From positions 1-43,785 of the forward strand of contig JAKLKS010000004.1 of NCBI GenBank assembly GCA_023150535.1: a stretch of DNA of 43,785 bases, written 5' to 3'. The stretch comes from Planctomycetota bacterium (GTDB lineage: Bacteria > Planctomycetota > JAJSAM01 > JAKLKS01). Within the stretch, counting starts at the first letter, position 1; each line of letters begins with the position of its first letter. Of the stretch, positions 9,117-16,881 are shown piece by piece. The translations under genes were made by a program, and so were the position numbers. The notes under the pieces are model-generated. The model saw only the letters and a program-made list of their open reading frames with translations. It did no database searches and was not told the origin of the DNA.

Positions 9117-10897
9117 CCTCCCCCGCCGCCCCGCCCCGGCCCTCCACGCCTCCCGGCGCCCCCCCGGGCGGCTCCCCGGCCCCCCCCGCGGCCCCCCGGC
9201 GGAGCGGGGGAGGGGTCTCCATCCTCGCCTACGGGGAGCCCCAGATCTGGATCATGGGAGGGGCCCTCCTCGTCTGCCTGGCCATGATCGCGGGCCTCAT
9301 CGCCCTCATCCTCTGGCAGGGGTTCTCGACCTTCTGGCCGGAGCCGCTGGACCGCTTCACGCTCCGCGACGGCAGGGTGCTCCTCGGCGAGATCACCCGC
9401 GTGGACTCCTACAGCCCGCGGGACGAGGAGCTGCTCGACCTGCCGCCCCCCGCCCTCGCCGCCGCCCGGGAGCACCTCGCGGGGCGCGGGGGGGAGGATC
9501 GCCGGCGCCTTCTCCGCATCGGCAACTTCGAGCTCACGGGCGAGCACTTCGTCTGGGTGAGCGATCACCGCCTGGAGAAGGAGGATGCGCCGGAGTGGGC
9601 CGTGGAGTTCGAGCGGCTCACCTGGGGCCGGTTCTACGGCTTCCCGAAGGCCTTCCTCGAGGACGGGAAGGTGATCGCGTCGGGCCCGGAGGCGTCCTGG
9701 AAGGCCTTCCAGGAGAGGCACGCGGAGGCGCGGGCGCGCTGGCACGAGCGCCGGGACCTCGAGACCCACGACATCGGCCGCGTCAACCGGGTGATCGAGG
9801 AGGCCCGCCTCGACATCAGGCGCGCCGAGATCTCCCGGGGGCCCACCTCGCCGGCGAAGGCCGCCGCCGAGGAGGCCTTCGCCGCCGTCAAGGCCGCCAC
9901 CGACCGGGAGATCGAGGAAATCCGCGGGAGGATCGCCGCCATCGTGGCCGCCAACGCCCGGCACGTCCTCCGGGTGGAGACCTCCGACGGGAAGGAGAAG
10001 GACCTCGCCCTCGAGGAGATCGTCCGGGCCTTCCCGGCGAACAGGGTGGGCCCCGGGGAGAAGATCGCCATCTACCTGTCCCGGACCTGGGAGTTCCTCG
10101 TCGACGAGCCCCGGGAGGCCAACAGCGAGGGCGGCGTCTGGCCGGCCATCTTCGGGACCGTGACGATGACCCTGCTCATGTCGCTGGCGGTCGTGCCCTT
10201 CGGCGTCCTGGCGGCGCTGTACCTCCGGGAGTACGCCAGGGCCGGGCCCGTGGTGAGCGCGGTCCGGATCGCCGTGAACAACCTGGCCGGCGTGCCCTCC
10301 ATCGTGTTCGGGGTCTTCGGCCTCGGCTTCTTCTGCTACATCGTCGGCGGCGGCATCGACGGCCTGTTCTTCGAGGAGAGGCTCCCGAGCCCCACCTTCG
10401 GAACGGGGGGCATCTTCTGGGCCTCCCTGACGCTGGCCCTCCTGACCCTCCCCGTGGTGATCGTGGCGACGGAGGAGGCCCTCTCCGCGGTCCCCTCCTC
10501 CATGCGCGAGGGGTCCTACGCCTGCGGCGCCAGCAAGTGGCAGACGATCCGCCGCATCGTGCTTCCCCGCGCGATGCCGGGCATCCTGACGGGGATGATC
10601 CTCGCCATGGCCCGGGGCGCGGGCGAGGTGGCCCCCCTCATGGTGACGGGCGCCGTCAAGCTCGCCCCGGAACTGCCCGTGGACGGCGTCTTCCCCTTCG
10701 TGCACGCGCAGCGGAGCTTCATGCACCTCGGCTTCCACATCTACGACCTCGGGTTCCAGAGCCAGAACAGCGAGGCCGCCAAGCCCATGGTCTACACGAC
10801 CACCCTGCTGCTCATCCTCGTCATCCTCGCGCTCAACCTCGCGGCCGTCCTCATCCGGACCCGGCTCCGCAGGAAGTTCGAGGGGAGCCAGTTCTGA
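9113..10897 (+). CDS. pstA: Phosphate ABC transporter permease PstA, long form
   Basis: 594 aa from the TTG at 9113, which overlaps the pstC TGA by 4 bases (TTGA); no ATG is available until 9253, inside the first TM helix. About 40 Pro/Ala-rich residues precede a TM helix (about 47-70). A roughly 270-residue periplasmic region follows, containing a long Glu/Arg-rich helical or coiled-coil part. The permease core begins near residue 340 and includes the EAA-type loop [16 protein letters not shown]. Like PstC it matches the long proteobacterial Pst permeases; the paired extracytoplasmic insertions may pack together. The frame is also open far upstream because of GC content, and that part is not coding. 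Confidence 0.85.
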   Translation: MTSPAAPPRPSTPPGAPPGGSPAPPAAPRRSGGGVSILAYGEPQIWIMGGALLVCLAMIAGLIALILWQGFSTFWPEPLDRFTLRDGRVLLGEITRVDSYSPRDEELLDLPPPALAAAREHLAGRGGEDRRRLLRIGNFELTGEHFVWVSDHRLEKEDAPEWAVEFERLTWGRFYGFPKAFLEDGKVIASGPEASWKAFQERHAEARARWHERRDLETHDIGRVNRVIEEARLDIRRAEISRGPTSPAKAAAEEAFAAVKAATDREIEEIRGRIAAIVAANARHVLRVETSDGKEKDLALEEIVRAFPANRVGPGEKIAIYLSRTWEFLVDEPREANSEGGVWPAIFGTVTMTLLMSLAVVPFGVLAALYLREYARAGPVVSAVRIAVNNLAGVPSIVFGVFGLGFFCYIVGGGIDGLFFEERLPSPTFGTGGIFWASLTLALLTLPVVIVATEEALSAVPSSMREGSYACGASKWQTIRRIVLPRAMPGILTGMILAMARGAGEVAPLMVTGAVKLAPELPVDGVFPFVHAQRSFMHLGFHIYDLGFQSQNSEAAKPMVYTTTLLLILVILALNLAAVLIRTRLRRKFEGSQF

Positions 10898-11808
10898 TGG
10901 AGGGACCGGGGCTCCGTCCGCCGGAGGCGAAGGGCGCGGGACAGGCCGCGGACCGGGGCATCTCGTCCTCGGGGGCCCGGGAGGGCGGGCGGCTCGACCG
11001 CATCCAGAAGGGCGAGTGGGTGGGCACGGAGTGCTCCCTCGAGTTCCCCGCCGCGGAGCTGGTCCTCGACGTGAGGAAGTTCAACCTCTGGTACGGGGCC
11101 AAGCACGCGCTGAAGGACGTCTCCCTCGCCATGCCCCGGGGGAAGGTGACCTCCTTCATCGGACCCTCGGGCTGCGGGAAGTCCACGCTCCTGAGGTCCA
11201 TCAACCGGATGAACGACCTCGTGGACTCCGTCCGCACGGAGGGGGAGATCCTCCTGAACGGGGACCCCATCTTCCACAGCTCCGTGGACGTCATCGAGCT
11301 CCGGAAGCGGATGGGCATGGTCTTCCAGAAGTCCAACCCCTTCCCCATGAGCGTCTACGAGAACGTGATCTACCCCCTGAGGATCGACGGGGAGCGGAAC
11401 AAGGCCGTGCTCGACGAGGTCTGCGAGAGGAGCCTCCGCGGTGCGGCCCTCTGGGAGGAGGTCAAGGACCGCCTCGATGAGAGCGCGCTGCGGATGTCCG
11501 GGGGCCAGCAGCAGCGCCTCTGCATCGCGCGCGCCATCGCGGCGGAGCCCGAGGTGCTCCTCATGGACGAGCCCTGCTCGGCGCTCGACCCCATCGCCAC
11601 GGGGAAGATCGAGGACCTCATCACCGAGCTCAAGGGCACCTACACCATCGTGATCGTCACGCACAACATGCAGCAGGCGTCCCGGGTCAGCGACTACACG
11701 GCCTTCATGTACCTGGGGCAGCTCGTCGAGTTCGGGGCGACGACGGAGATGTTCACGCGCCCCTCGCTGCGGGAGACGGAGGACTACGTCACGGGGAGGT
11801 TCGGCTAG
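10897..11808 (+). CDS. pstB: Phosphate ABC transporter ATP-binding protein PstB (island 1, second copy)
   Basis: 303 aa. The ATG overlaps the pstA TGA by one base. About 50 residues of low-complexity extension precede a canonical ATPase with Walker [11 protein letters not shown]-loop [10 protein letters not shown], signature MSGGQQQRL, Walker B LLMDEP, SALDP and switch His in VTHNMQQ. All catalytic residues are intact. Together with the copy at 4389 it gives island 1 two functional-looking PstB proteins. A 9-bp hairpin follows the stop. Confidence 0.93.
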   Translation: MEGPGLRPPEAKGAGQAADRGISSSGAREGGRLDRIQKGEWVGTECSLEFPAAELVLDVRKFNLWYGAKHALKDVSLAMPRGKVTSFIGPSGCGKSTLLRSINRMNDLVDSVRTEGEILLNGDPIFHSSVDVIELRKRMGMVFQKSNPFPMSVYENVIYPLRIDGERNKAVLDEVCERSLRGAALWEEVKDRLDESALRMSGGQQQRLCIARAIAAEPEVLLMDEPCSALDPIATGKIEDLITELKGTYTIVIVTHNMQQASRVSDYTAFMYLGQLVEFGATTEMFTRPSLRETEDYVTGRFG

Positions 11809-11829
11809 GGCCGGACCACCGATCGGGAG

Positions 11830-11850
11830 CGGTTCCGCGGGGCGGAACCG
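11830..11850 (+). terminator. Hairpin after pstB
   Basis: A perfect 9-bp stem (CGGTTCCGC / GCGGAACCG) with a 3-nt loop lies between pstB and the repeat lipoprotein. There is no T-run, so it may be a partial terminator or an mRNA stabiliser. Confidence 0.45.
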
Positions 11851-11886
11851 GCGGCACGCGGGCATGGAAGGCGAAGGAGGGCGGAC

Positions 11887-12765
11887 ATGAGGATCACCAT
11901 CCTGGTTCTGGCGTTGGCGGGACTGGCGGCGGCGGGCTGCGCCTCCGGCAAGGGCGGGGGCGGGGAGGGCTCCGGCGGGGGCTCCGGCGGGGGGAAGGAG
12001 GCGGCCTCCTCCTCCGCCCCGGTGTTCGTCACGAAGGAGGTGGAGGGGCGCCTCTGGGTCTTCCGCTCCGGGGCGAAGGAGATGGCGGAGTTCGAGAAGA
12101 CCGGGGAGCTGGCCAAGATGGTCACCCGCATCGGCGCGGGCCCCGGCGGGATGACCCTCAGGGCCCCCGACGCCGAGACCCTGGACGAGTACACGGCCTG
12201 GAAGCCCGGGTTCACGGTCCGCCCCCGGGAGGGGAGGATCTGGGTGTTCCTGGAGGGCGCGAAGGAGCTGGCGGAGTTCGAGAAGGCCGGCGAGCTCGCC
12301 AAGATGGTGACCCGGATCGGCGCCGGCCCCGGGGGGGCGACCCTCAGGGCACCGGACGCCGAGACCCTGGACCTGTACACGGCCGCGAAGGAGGGCTTCG
12401 CCGTCCGCCTCGCGGAGGGCAGGATGTACGTCTTCCGCATGGACGCGAAGGAGCTGCCGGAGTTCGACCGGGCCTGGGACCTCGCGAAGATGGTCACCCG
12501 CACCGGCGCCGGGCCGGGGGGGATGACGCTCCGGGCGCCGGACGCCGAGACCCTGGACGCCTACGCCCTGTCGAAGCCCGGCTTCGTCGTCCGAATCTCC
12601 GACGGCCGCGGCTGGGTCTTCAGGAAGGGCGCTAAGGAGCTGGCGGAGTACGAGAAGAGCGGCGAACTCGCCAAGATGGTGACGCGCACCGGCGCGGGTC
12701 CCGGCGGGATGACCCTCCGGGCGCCGGACGCGGAGACGCTGGACGCGTGGGCGGCCTCCCGGTAG
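11887..12765 (+). CDS. Lipoprotein of four tandem 62-residue repeats, in the Pst operon
   Basis: 292 aa. The N-terminal signal peptide ends in a lipobox (LAAAGC, Cys18), followed by a Gly/Ser linker. Residues 54-292 are four tandem units of 62, 62, 62 and 53 residues (starting 54, 116, 178 and 240). Each has the pattern GRxWVF-x2-GAKELAEFE-x2-GELAKMVTR-x-GAGPGG-x-TLRAPDAETLD. I do not recognise the family. It sits between pstB and phoU in the same orientation, so it is probably co-expressed with phosphate uptake and anchored in an envelope membrane. The repeats are conserved enough to suggest fairly recent internal duplication. A binding or structural role is possible; nothing enzymatic is visible. 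Confidence 0.8.
   Translation: MRITILVLALAGLAAAGCASGKGGGGEGSGGGSGGGKEAASSSAPVFVTKEVEGRLWVFRSGAKEMAEFEKTGELAKMVTRIGAGPGGMTLRAPDAETLDEYTAWKPGFTVRPREGRIWVFLEGAKELAEFEKAGELAKMVTRIGAGPGGATLRAPDAETLDLYTAAKEGFAVRLAEGRMYVFRMDAKELPEFDRAWDLAKMVTRTGAGPGGMTLRAPDAETLDAYALSKPGFVVRISDGRGWVFRKGAKELAEYEKSGELAKMVTRTGAGPGGMTLRAPDAETLDAWAASR
12046..12762 (+). repeat. Four in-frame tandem repeats of 186 bp
   Basis: The units begin at 12046, 12232, 12418 and 12604; the last is 159 bp. They code for the 62-residue units of the lipoprotein and keep both protein and much of the DNA sequence. Confidence 0.85.
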
Positions 12766-12815
12766 GGAGCCGGCGCGCGGACGGCCCCGGGCCCGGTCCC
12801 GGCGGGGGGAGCGAA

Positions 12816-13514
12816 ATGCCGAAGCACTTCCACGAGGAGATGGAGGACCTGACGAAGAAGGTCCTCCACATGGGGGGCCTCGTCGAGGCCGCGCTGGACC
12901 GCGCCCTCGAGGCGCTGCTCGACAGGGACTCCGAGGCGGCCCGGGCCGTCATCGAGGGGGACAACGTCATCGACGAGCTGGAGCTGGACATCGAGGAGAA
13001 GTGCCTCGACCTCCTCGCCCTTCACCAGCCCGTGGCCCGGGACCTCCGCTACATCGCCGGCATCCTCAAGATCAACTCCGACCTCGAGCGCATGGCCGAC
13101 CTCGCGGCGAACATCGCGGAGCGGTCGGAGGTCCTCTCCCAGGTCCCCCCGCTCCCCTTCCGGCCGGACGTCTCCCGGATGGCGGCGGTCGTCAAGCAGA
13201 TGGTCCGCGAGGGGCTCGACGCCCTCGTGAAGAGGGACGTGGCGGCCGCCCTGCGCGTGTGGAAGCGCGACGACGAGGCGGACCGGCTCTTCCGGGAGAT
13301 CCTCGGGGAGGCGATCCAGTTCATGCGCGCCCAGCCGGACCGGATCGGGGACACCCAGCACCTCACGGGGGCGCTCCGGAACCTGGAGCGCATCGCCGAC
13401 CACGCGACGAACATCGCCGAGGACGTGATCTTCATGGCCGAGGGGAGGATCGTGCGCCACCACGTCATGGAGTTCCACCGCGTGATCGCGGCGGAAGGCG
13501 GCGCTGGGGGGTAG
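12816..13514 (+). CDS. phoU: Phosphate uptake regulator PhoU (island 1)
   Basis: 232 aa, ATG at 12816 with GGGGGGAG upstream; the longer open frame from 12747 has no better start. It has the two three-helix PhoU repeats, each with the metal-binding helix signature (DLERMADLAANIAE near residue 90 and NLERIADHATNIAED near 190). PhoU links the Pst transporter to PhoR and is required for repression of the Pho regulon in phosphate excess. It closes the island-1 operon and meets island 2 tail to tail with only 5 bases between stop codons. Confidence 0.94.
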   Translation: MPKHFHEEMEDLTKKVLHMGGLVEAALDRALEALLDRDSEAARAVIEGDNVIDELELDIEEKCLDLLALHQPVARDLRYIAGILKINSDLERMADLAANIAERSEVLSQVPPLPFRPDVSRMAAVVKQMVREGLDALVKRDVAAALRVWKRDDEADRLFREILGEAIQFMRAQPDRIGDTQHLTGALRNLERIADHATNIAEDVIFMAEGRIVRHHVMEFHRVIAAEGGAGG

Positions 13515-13525
13515 GGCCCCTACCC
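13509..13525. terminator. Bidirectional hairpin spanning two convergent stop codons
   Basis: A 7-bp perfect stem GGGTAGG / CCTACCC with a 3-nt loop contains the phoU TAG (13512-13514) and, on the other strand, the pstB TAG (13520-13522). The symmetrical layout suits a shared terminator for the two convergent phosphate operons. Confidence 0.5.
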
Positions 13526-14299
13526 GTACCGGCCCTCCACGTAGTCCGCCGTCCTCCGGTCCCTCGGGGTCACGAACATCTCCTCCGTGGGGGAGTGCTC
13601 GACGACCCTCCCCATGAGCATGAAGATGCACTCGTCGCTGGCCCGCCGGGCCTGGGCCATGTTGTGGGTGACGATGAGGATCGTGAACTCCCCGCGCAGG
13701 TCCCACAGCAGCTCCTCGATGGCCCCGGTCGCCCTGGGGTCGAGGGCGGAGCAGGGTTCGTCCATCAGGAGGATCCGCGGCTGTAGGGGGAGCAGGCGGG
13801 CGATGCACAGCTTCTGCTGCTCCTCCAGGGAGAGGGTCGTCGCCCGCGCCCCGAGGCGGTCCTTCACCGTGTCCCAGAGGAGCACCTTCCGGAGCGCCTC
13901 CTCCAGGATGGGCTCCTCCTCCGCGCGGGTGATGGCCGCGTCCGGGGTGCGGTGCACCCTGTGCCCGAAGAGGACGTTGTCGCGGACGGAGAGGGGGAGG
14001 GGGTTGGGGCGCTGGAACACCATCCCCACCTGCCTCCGGAGCTGGGTCAGGGCCACGCCCGCCCCCTGGACGTCGTGCCCGAGGACCTCGATCCGGCCCG
14101 TTGTCCGCACGTAGCCCAGGCGCTCGTTGATCCGGTTCACGCTGCGGAGGAAGGTCGTCTTCCCGCAGCCGGACGGCCCGATCATGGCGGTGATGGCCCC
14201 GGACCGGATCCGGACGGTCACGTCCTGGAGGGCCTGGAAGGTCCCGTACCAGAGGTTGAGGGACTCCGTCCGGACGGCGGGGACCGGTTCGCTAGCCAA
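13520..14299 (-). CDS. pstB: PstB-type ATPase with degenerate signature motif (island 2, PstB-b)
   Basis: 259 aa, TTG start overlapping the end of the preceding pstB by 8 bases. Walker A (GPSGCGKTT, 41-49), Q-loop Gln96 (MVFQRPNPLP), Walker B Asp180/Glu181 (LLMDEP), D-loop SALDP and switch His212 (VTHNMAQ) are all intact. The ABC signature, LSGGQ in normal PstB, is LSLEE (156-160), so both glycines and the Gln are lost. In an ABC dimer the signature of one subunit completes the ATP site of the other, so this subunit can hydrolyse ATP only opposite a partner with an intact signature. The adjacent PstB-a has one, and its own defects are complementary. It is the last gene of island 2. Confidence 0.9.
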   Translation of the reverse strand: MASEPVPAVRTESLNLWYGTFQALQDVTVRIRSGAITAMIGPSGCGKTTFLRSVNRINERLGYVRTTGRIEVLGHDVQGAGVALTQLRRQVGMVFQRPNPLPLSVRDNVLFGHRVHRTPDAAITRAEEEPILEEALRKVLLWDTVKDRLGARATTLSLEEQQKLCIARLLPLQPRILLMDEPCSALDPRATGAIEELLWDLRGEFTILIVTHNMAQARRASDECIFMLMGRVVEHSPTEEMFVTPRDRRTADYVEGRYG

Positions 14300-15071
14300 A
14301 GCGCCCCTCGATGTAGTCCGTCGTCCGCGGGTCCCGCGCCCCTCCCTCGAAGAGGGCCTCGGTGGGGCCCACCTCGACCATCTCGCCGGTGAGGAAGAAG
14401 GCCGTGCGATCGGCCACGCGCCGTGCCTGCTGCACGAGGTTGGTCACGAGGATGATGGTGACCTCCTCCCGCAGCTCCCTCAGGACGTCCTCGATCCGCA
14501 TGGTCGTCACGGGGTCCACGGCGATGGAGAACTCGTCCAGGAGCAGGAGGTCGGGGCTCTGGGACAGCGCCCGGGCGATGGTCAGCCTCTGCTGCTGCCC
14601 GCCGGACAGCAGGCTCCCCAGGGTGTCCAGGCGGTCCCTGACCTCGTCCCAGAGGGCGGCCCGGCGCAGGCACTTCTCGACGATGCCGTCGAGTTCGTCC
14701 TTCCCGCGCACGCCGGAGAGGCGGGGGGAGAGGGCGACGTTGTCGTAGACGCTCAGGGGGAGGCCGACGGGGAGGGGGAAGACGACCCCGACCCGCCGGC
14801 GGAGCGCGTAGAGGTTGCGGAACCTCCGGACGTCCCTGCCGTCGAGGGAGAGGCTCCCCTCGATCTCCATCCCGGGGATGAACTCGTCCATCCGGTTGAT
14901 GGCCCTCAGGAAGGAGGTCTTCCCGCTCCCGGCGGGGCCGATGATCCCCAGGATCTCCCTCGGGGCGACGTCCAGGTCGACCCCCGACAGCGCGGGGACG
15001 CCGTGGAACCTCACGCCGAGGCCGCGGGCCGAGACCTTGGGGACCGGGGCCGGGGGCGCGGGGCCGGTCAC
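14292..15071 (-). CDS. pstB: PstB-type ATPase with degenerate Q-loop and switch His (island 2, PstB-a)
   Basis: 259 aa. The GTG at 15071 overlaps the pstA stop as GTGA. Walker A is GPAGSGKTS (45-53), the signature LSGGQQQRL (155-163) is perfect, and the Walker B Asp179/Glu180 are kept. The rest is altered: the Q-loop Gln is Pro99 (VVFPLPVG in place of MVFQRPNP), the segment after Walker B is EFSIAVDP in place of EPCSALDP, and the switch His is Asn211 (VTNLVQQ). Its own ATP site should be poorly hydrolytic, while its signature can serve the intact site of PstB-b. This is the pattern of heterodimeric asymmetric ABC proteins such as TAP1/TAP2, and is unusual for a Pst importer. Confidence 0.9.
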   Translation of the reverse strand: MTGPAPPAPVPKVSARGLGVRFHGVPALSGVDLDVAPREILGIIGPAGSGKTSFLRAINRMDEFIPGMEIEGSLSLDGRDVRRFRNLYALRRRVGVVFPLPVGLPLSVYDNVALSPRLSGVRGKDELDGIVEKCLRRAALWDEVRDRLDTLGSLLSGGQQQRLTIARALSQSPDLLLLDEFSIAVDPVTTMRIEDVLRELREEVTIILVTNLVQQARRVADRTAFFLTGEMVEVGPTEALFEGGARDPRTTDYIEGRFG

Positions 15072-15937
15072 CACTTCTTCCTCCTGCGGAGCCTCGTCCG
15101 GACCCAGATGGAGGCGGCGTTCATGGACATGACGAGGGAGATGAGGACGAGGGCGACGGCGAAGGGGACCGGCTCGGGCACTCCGGGCACCTGGGTGGAG
15201 ATGATGAAGAGGTGGAGGGAGAGTGCCATCGTCTGGTCGTGGATCCCCTCGGGCAGGAAGGGCACGAAGAAGGCGGCGCCCGTGAACATGATGGGGGCCG
15301 TCTCCCCCGCGGTGTGGGCGACCTCCAGGATGACCCCCGTGAGGATCCCGCTCACGGAGTTGGGGAGGACCACGTGGCGGATGGTCTGCCACCGGGTGGC
15401 CCCCATGGCCCAGCAGGCCTCGCGGAAGGCCCGGGGGACCGCCTGGAGCGCCTCCCGCGTGGAGACGATGATGACCGGCAGCGACATGACCGCGAGGGTG
15501 AGGCTCGCGGCGAGGATGCTCGTTCCGAAACGGAAGAAGTAGACGAAGGCCCCCACGCCGAAGAGGGCGTGCACGATGGAGGGGACCCCCGCGAGGTTCA
15601 TGATGGCCAGGTTGATGATCCGGGTCAGGGCGTTGTCGGGGGCGTACTCCGAGAGGTAGACCGCCGCCGCCACGCCGACGGGCACCGACGCCAGGAGGGC
15701 CACGGCCACGAGCCAGACCGTCCCCACGAGGGCGGGCAGGATCCCCCCGGCCGTCATCGCCTCCCGGGGCTCCGTGAAGAGGAACTCCAGGGACAGGGCC
15801 GGGGTCCCCTTCCAGGCCAGCACCCCGAGGATGAGGAGGACGGGGAGGATGATGACGAGGGTGAGCCCGAGGAGGAGCCAGCGCACCAGCCCCTCCCGGG
15901 CGCGGTTGCGCAGGTCGACGGGGGTCGGCTGGAACAC
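15068..15937 (-). CDS. pstA: Phosphate ABC transporter permease PstA (island 2)
   Basis: 289 aa, normal short PstA length, GTG start just downstream of pstC. Six hydrophobic helices are visible, the first at about residues 18-42. The cytoplasmic EAA-type coupling loop FREACWAMGATRWQT precedes HVVLPNSVSGILTG. It lacks the large extracytoplasmic insertion of the island-1 PstA, so the two islands are different Pst subfamilies and not a recent duplication. It is translationally coupled to pstB-a. Confidence 0.93.
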   Translation of the reverse strand: MFQPTPVDLRNRAREGLVRWLLLGLTLVIILPVLLILGVLAWKGTPALSLEFLFTEPREAMTAGGILPALVGTVWLVAVALLASVPVGVAAAVYLSEYAPDNALTRIINLAIMNLAGVPSIVHALFGVGAFVYFFRFGTSILAASLTLAVMSLPVIIVSTREALQAVPRAFREACWAMGATRWQTIRHVVLPNSVSGILTGVILEVAHTAGETAPIMFTGAAFFVPFLPEGIHDQTMALSLHLFIISTQVPGVPEPVPFAVALVLISLVMSMNAASIWVRTRLRRRKKW

Positions 15938-15939
15938 CG

Positions 15940-16881
15940 CTACCTCCTCCCCCGGCCCCGGAGGAAGAGGTCGGCGGTCAGGTTGATGGCGAAGGTCACG
16001 ACGAAGAGGAGGATCCCGATGGTGAACAGCGCCCGGTAGTGGTCCGACCCGTCCGCCGTCTCGCCCAGCTCGGCCGCGATGGTGGCCGTGAGGGCCCGGA
16101 CCGAGTCGAAGACGCTGGTGGGGACGTTGATGGAGTGGCCGCTCGCCATGAGGACGGCCATGGTCTCCCCGAACCCCCGGCCGACGCCGAGGAGGACGGC
16201 CGCGACGAGGCCGTTGCGGGCCGCGGGGAGGACCACCCTCACCACCACCTGGAGGCGGGAGGCGCCCATGGCCTCGGCGGCCTCCCGGTAGGTGTCCGGG
16301 ACCGCCTTGAGGGCGTCCTCCGCGAGGGTGGTCATGATGGGAGTCGCCATGAGGCCCAGGATGATGCCCGAGTTGAGGACCCCGAGGCCCACGGGCACAT
16401 CGAACACGGAGATGATCGCGGGGTTGACCACGGTCAGCCCGACGAAGCCCCAGACCACGGAGGGCACGGCCGCCAGGAGCTCCACGAGCACCTTGAGGGT
16501 CTCGCGCGTCCTCCCCCGCGCGAACTCGGCGATGTAGATCGCCGCCCCCAGGGAGAAGGGGACCGCCAGCAGCATCGCGAGGCCGGTGACGCTGGCCGTC
16601 CCCGCCATGAGGGCGAGGATGCCGTAGGTCGGGTAGTCGGAGGTGGGCCGCCAGGCCGTGGACCCGAAGAACTCCCCCGGGCGGAAGGGGCCGGTGAGGA
16701 AGCCGAGCCCCTCCTTCCCGATGAAGACGAAGATCCCGAAGATGAAGACGATGGCGGAGATCCCGCCCGCGAAGACCAGGACGCGGACCCCCATGTCCAC
16801 GTACCAGGCGAGGTCCCGGCGGTCGGGAGGTCCGGCCGCCGCGTCCCCGGGGCTCCCGGAGGGCCTATCCTGCGTGCTCAC
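15940..16881 (-). CDS. pstC: Phosphate ABC transporter permease PstC (island 2)
   Basis: 313 aa, normal short PstC length. A polar 25-residue N-terminus precedes the first TM helix (about 33-55). The EAA-type loop TYREAAEAMGASRLQV is followed by LPAARNGLVAAVLLG and RGFGETMAVLMASG, all typical of PstC. The ATG at 16881 overlaps the upstream phoU fusion gene by 17 bases, so the genes form one operon. Confidence 0.93.
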   Translation of the reverse strand: MSTQDRPSGSPGDAAAGPPDRRDLAWYVDMGVRVLVFAGGISAIVFIFGIFVFIGKEGLGFLTGPFRPGEFFGSTAWRPTSDYPTYGILALMAGTASVTGLAMLLAVPFSLGAAIYIAEFARGRTRETLKVLVELLAAVPSVVWGFVGLTVVNPAIISVFDVPVGLGVLNSGIILGLMATPIMTTLAEDALKAVPDTYREAAEAMGASRLQVVVRVVLPAARNGLVAAVLLGVGRGFGETMAVLMASGHSINVPTSVFDSVRALTATIAAELGETADGSDHYRALFTIGILLFVVTFAINLTADLFLRGRGRR

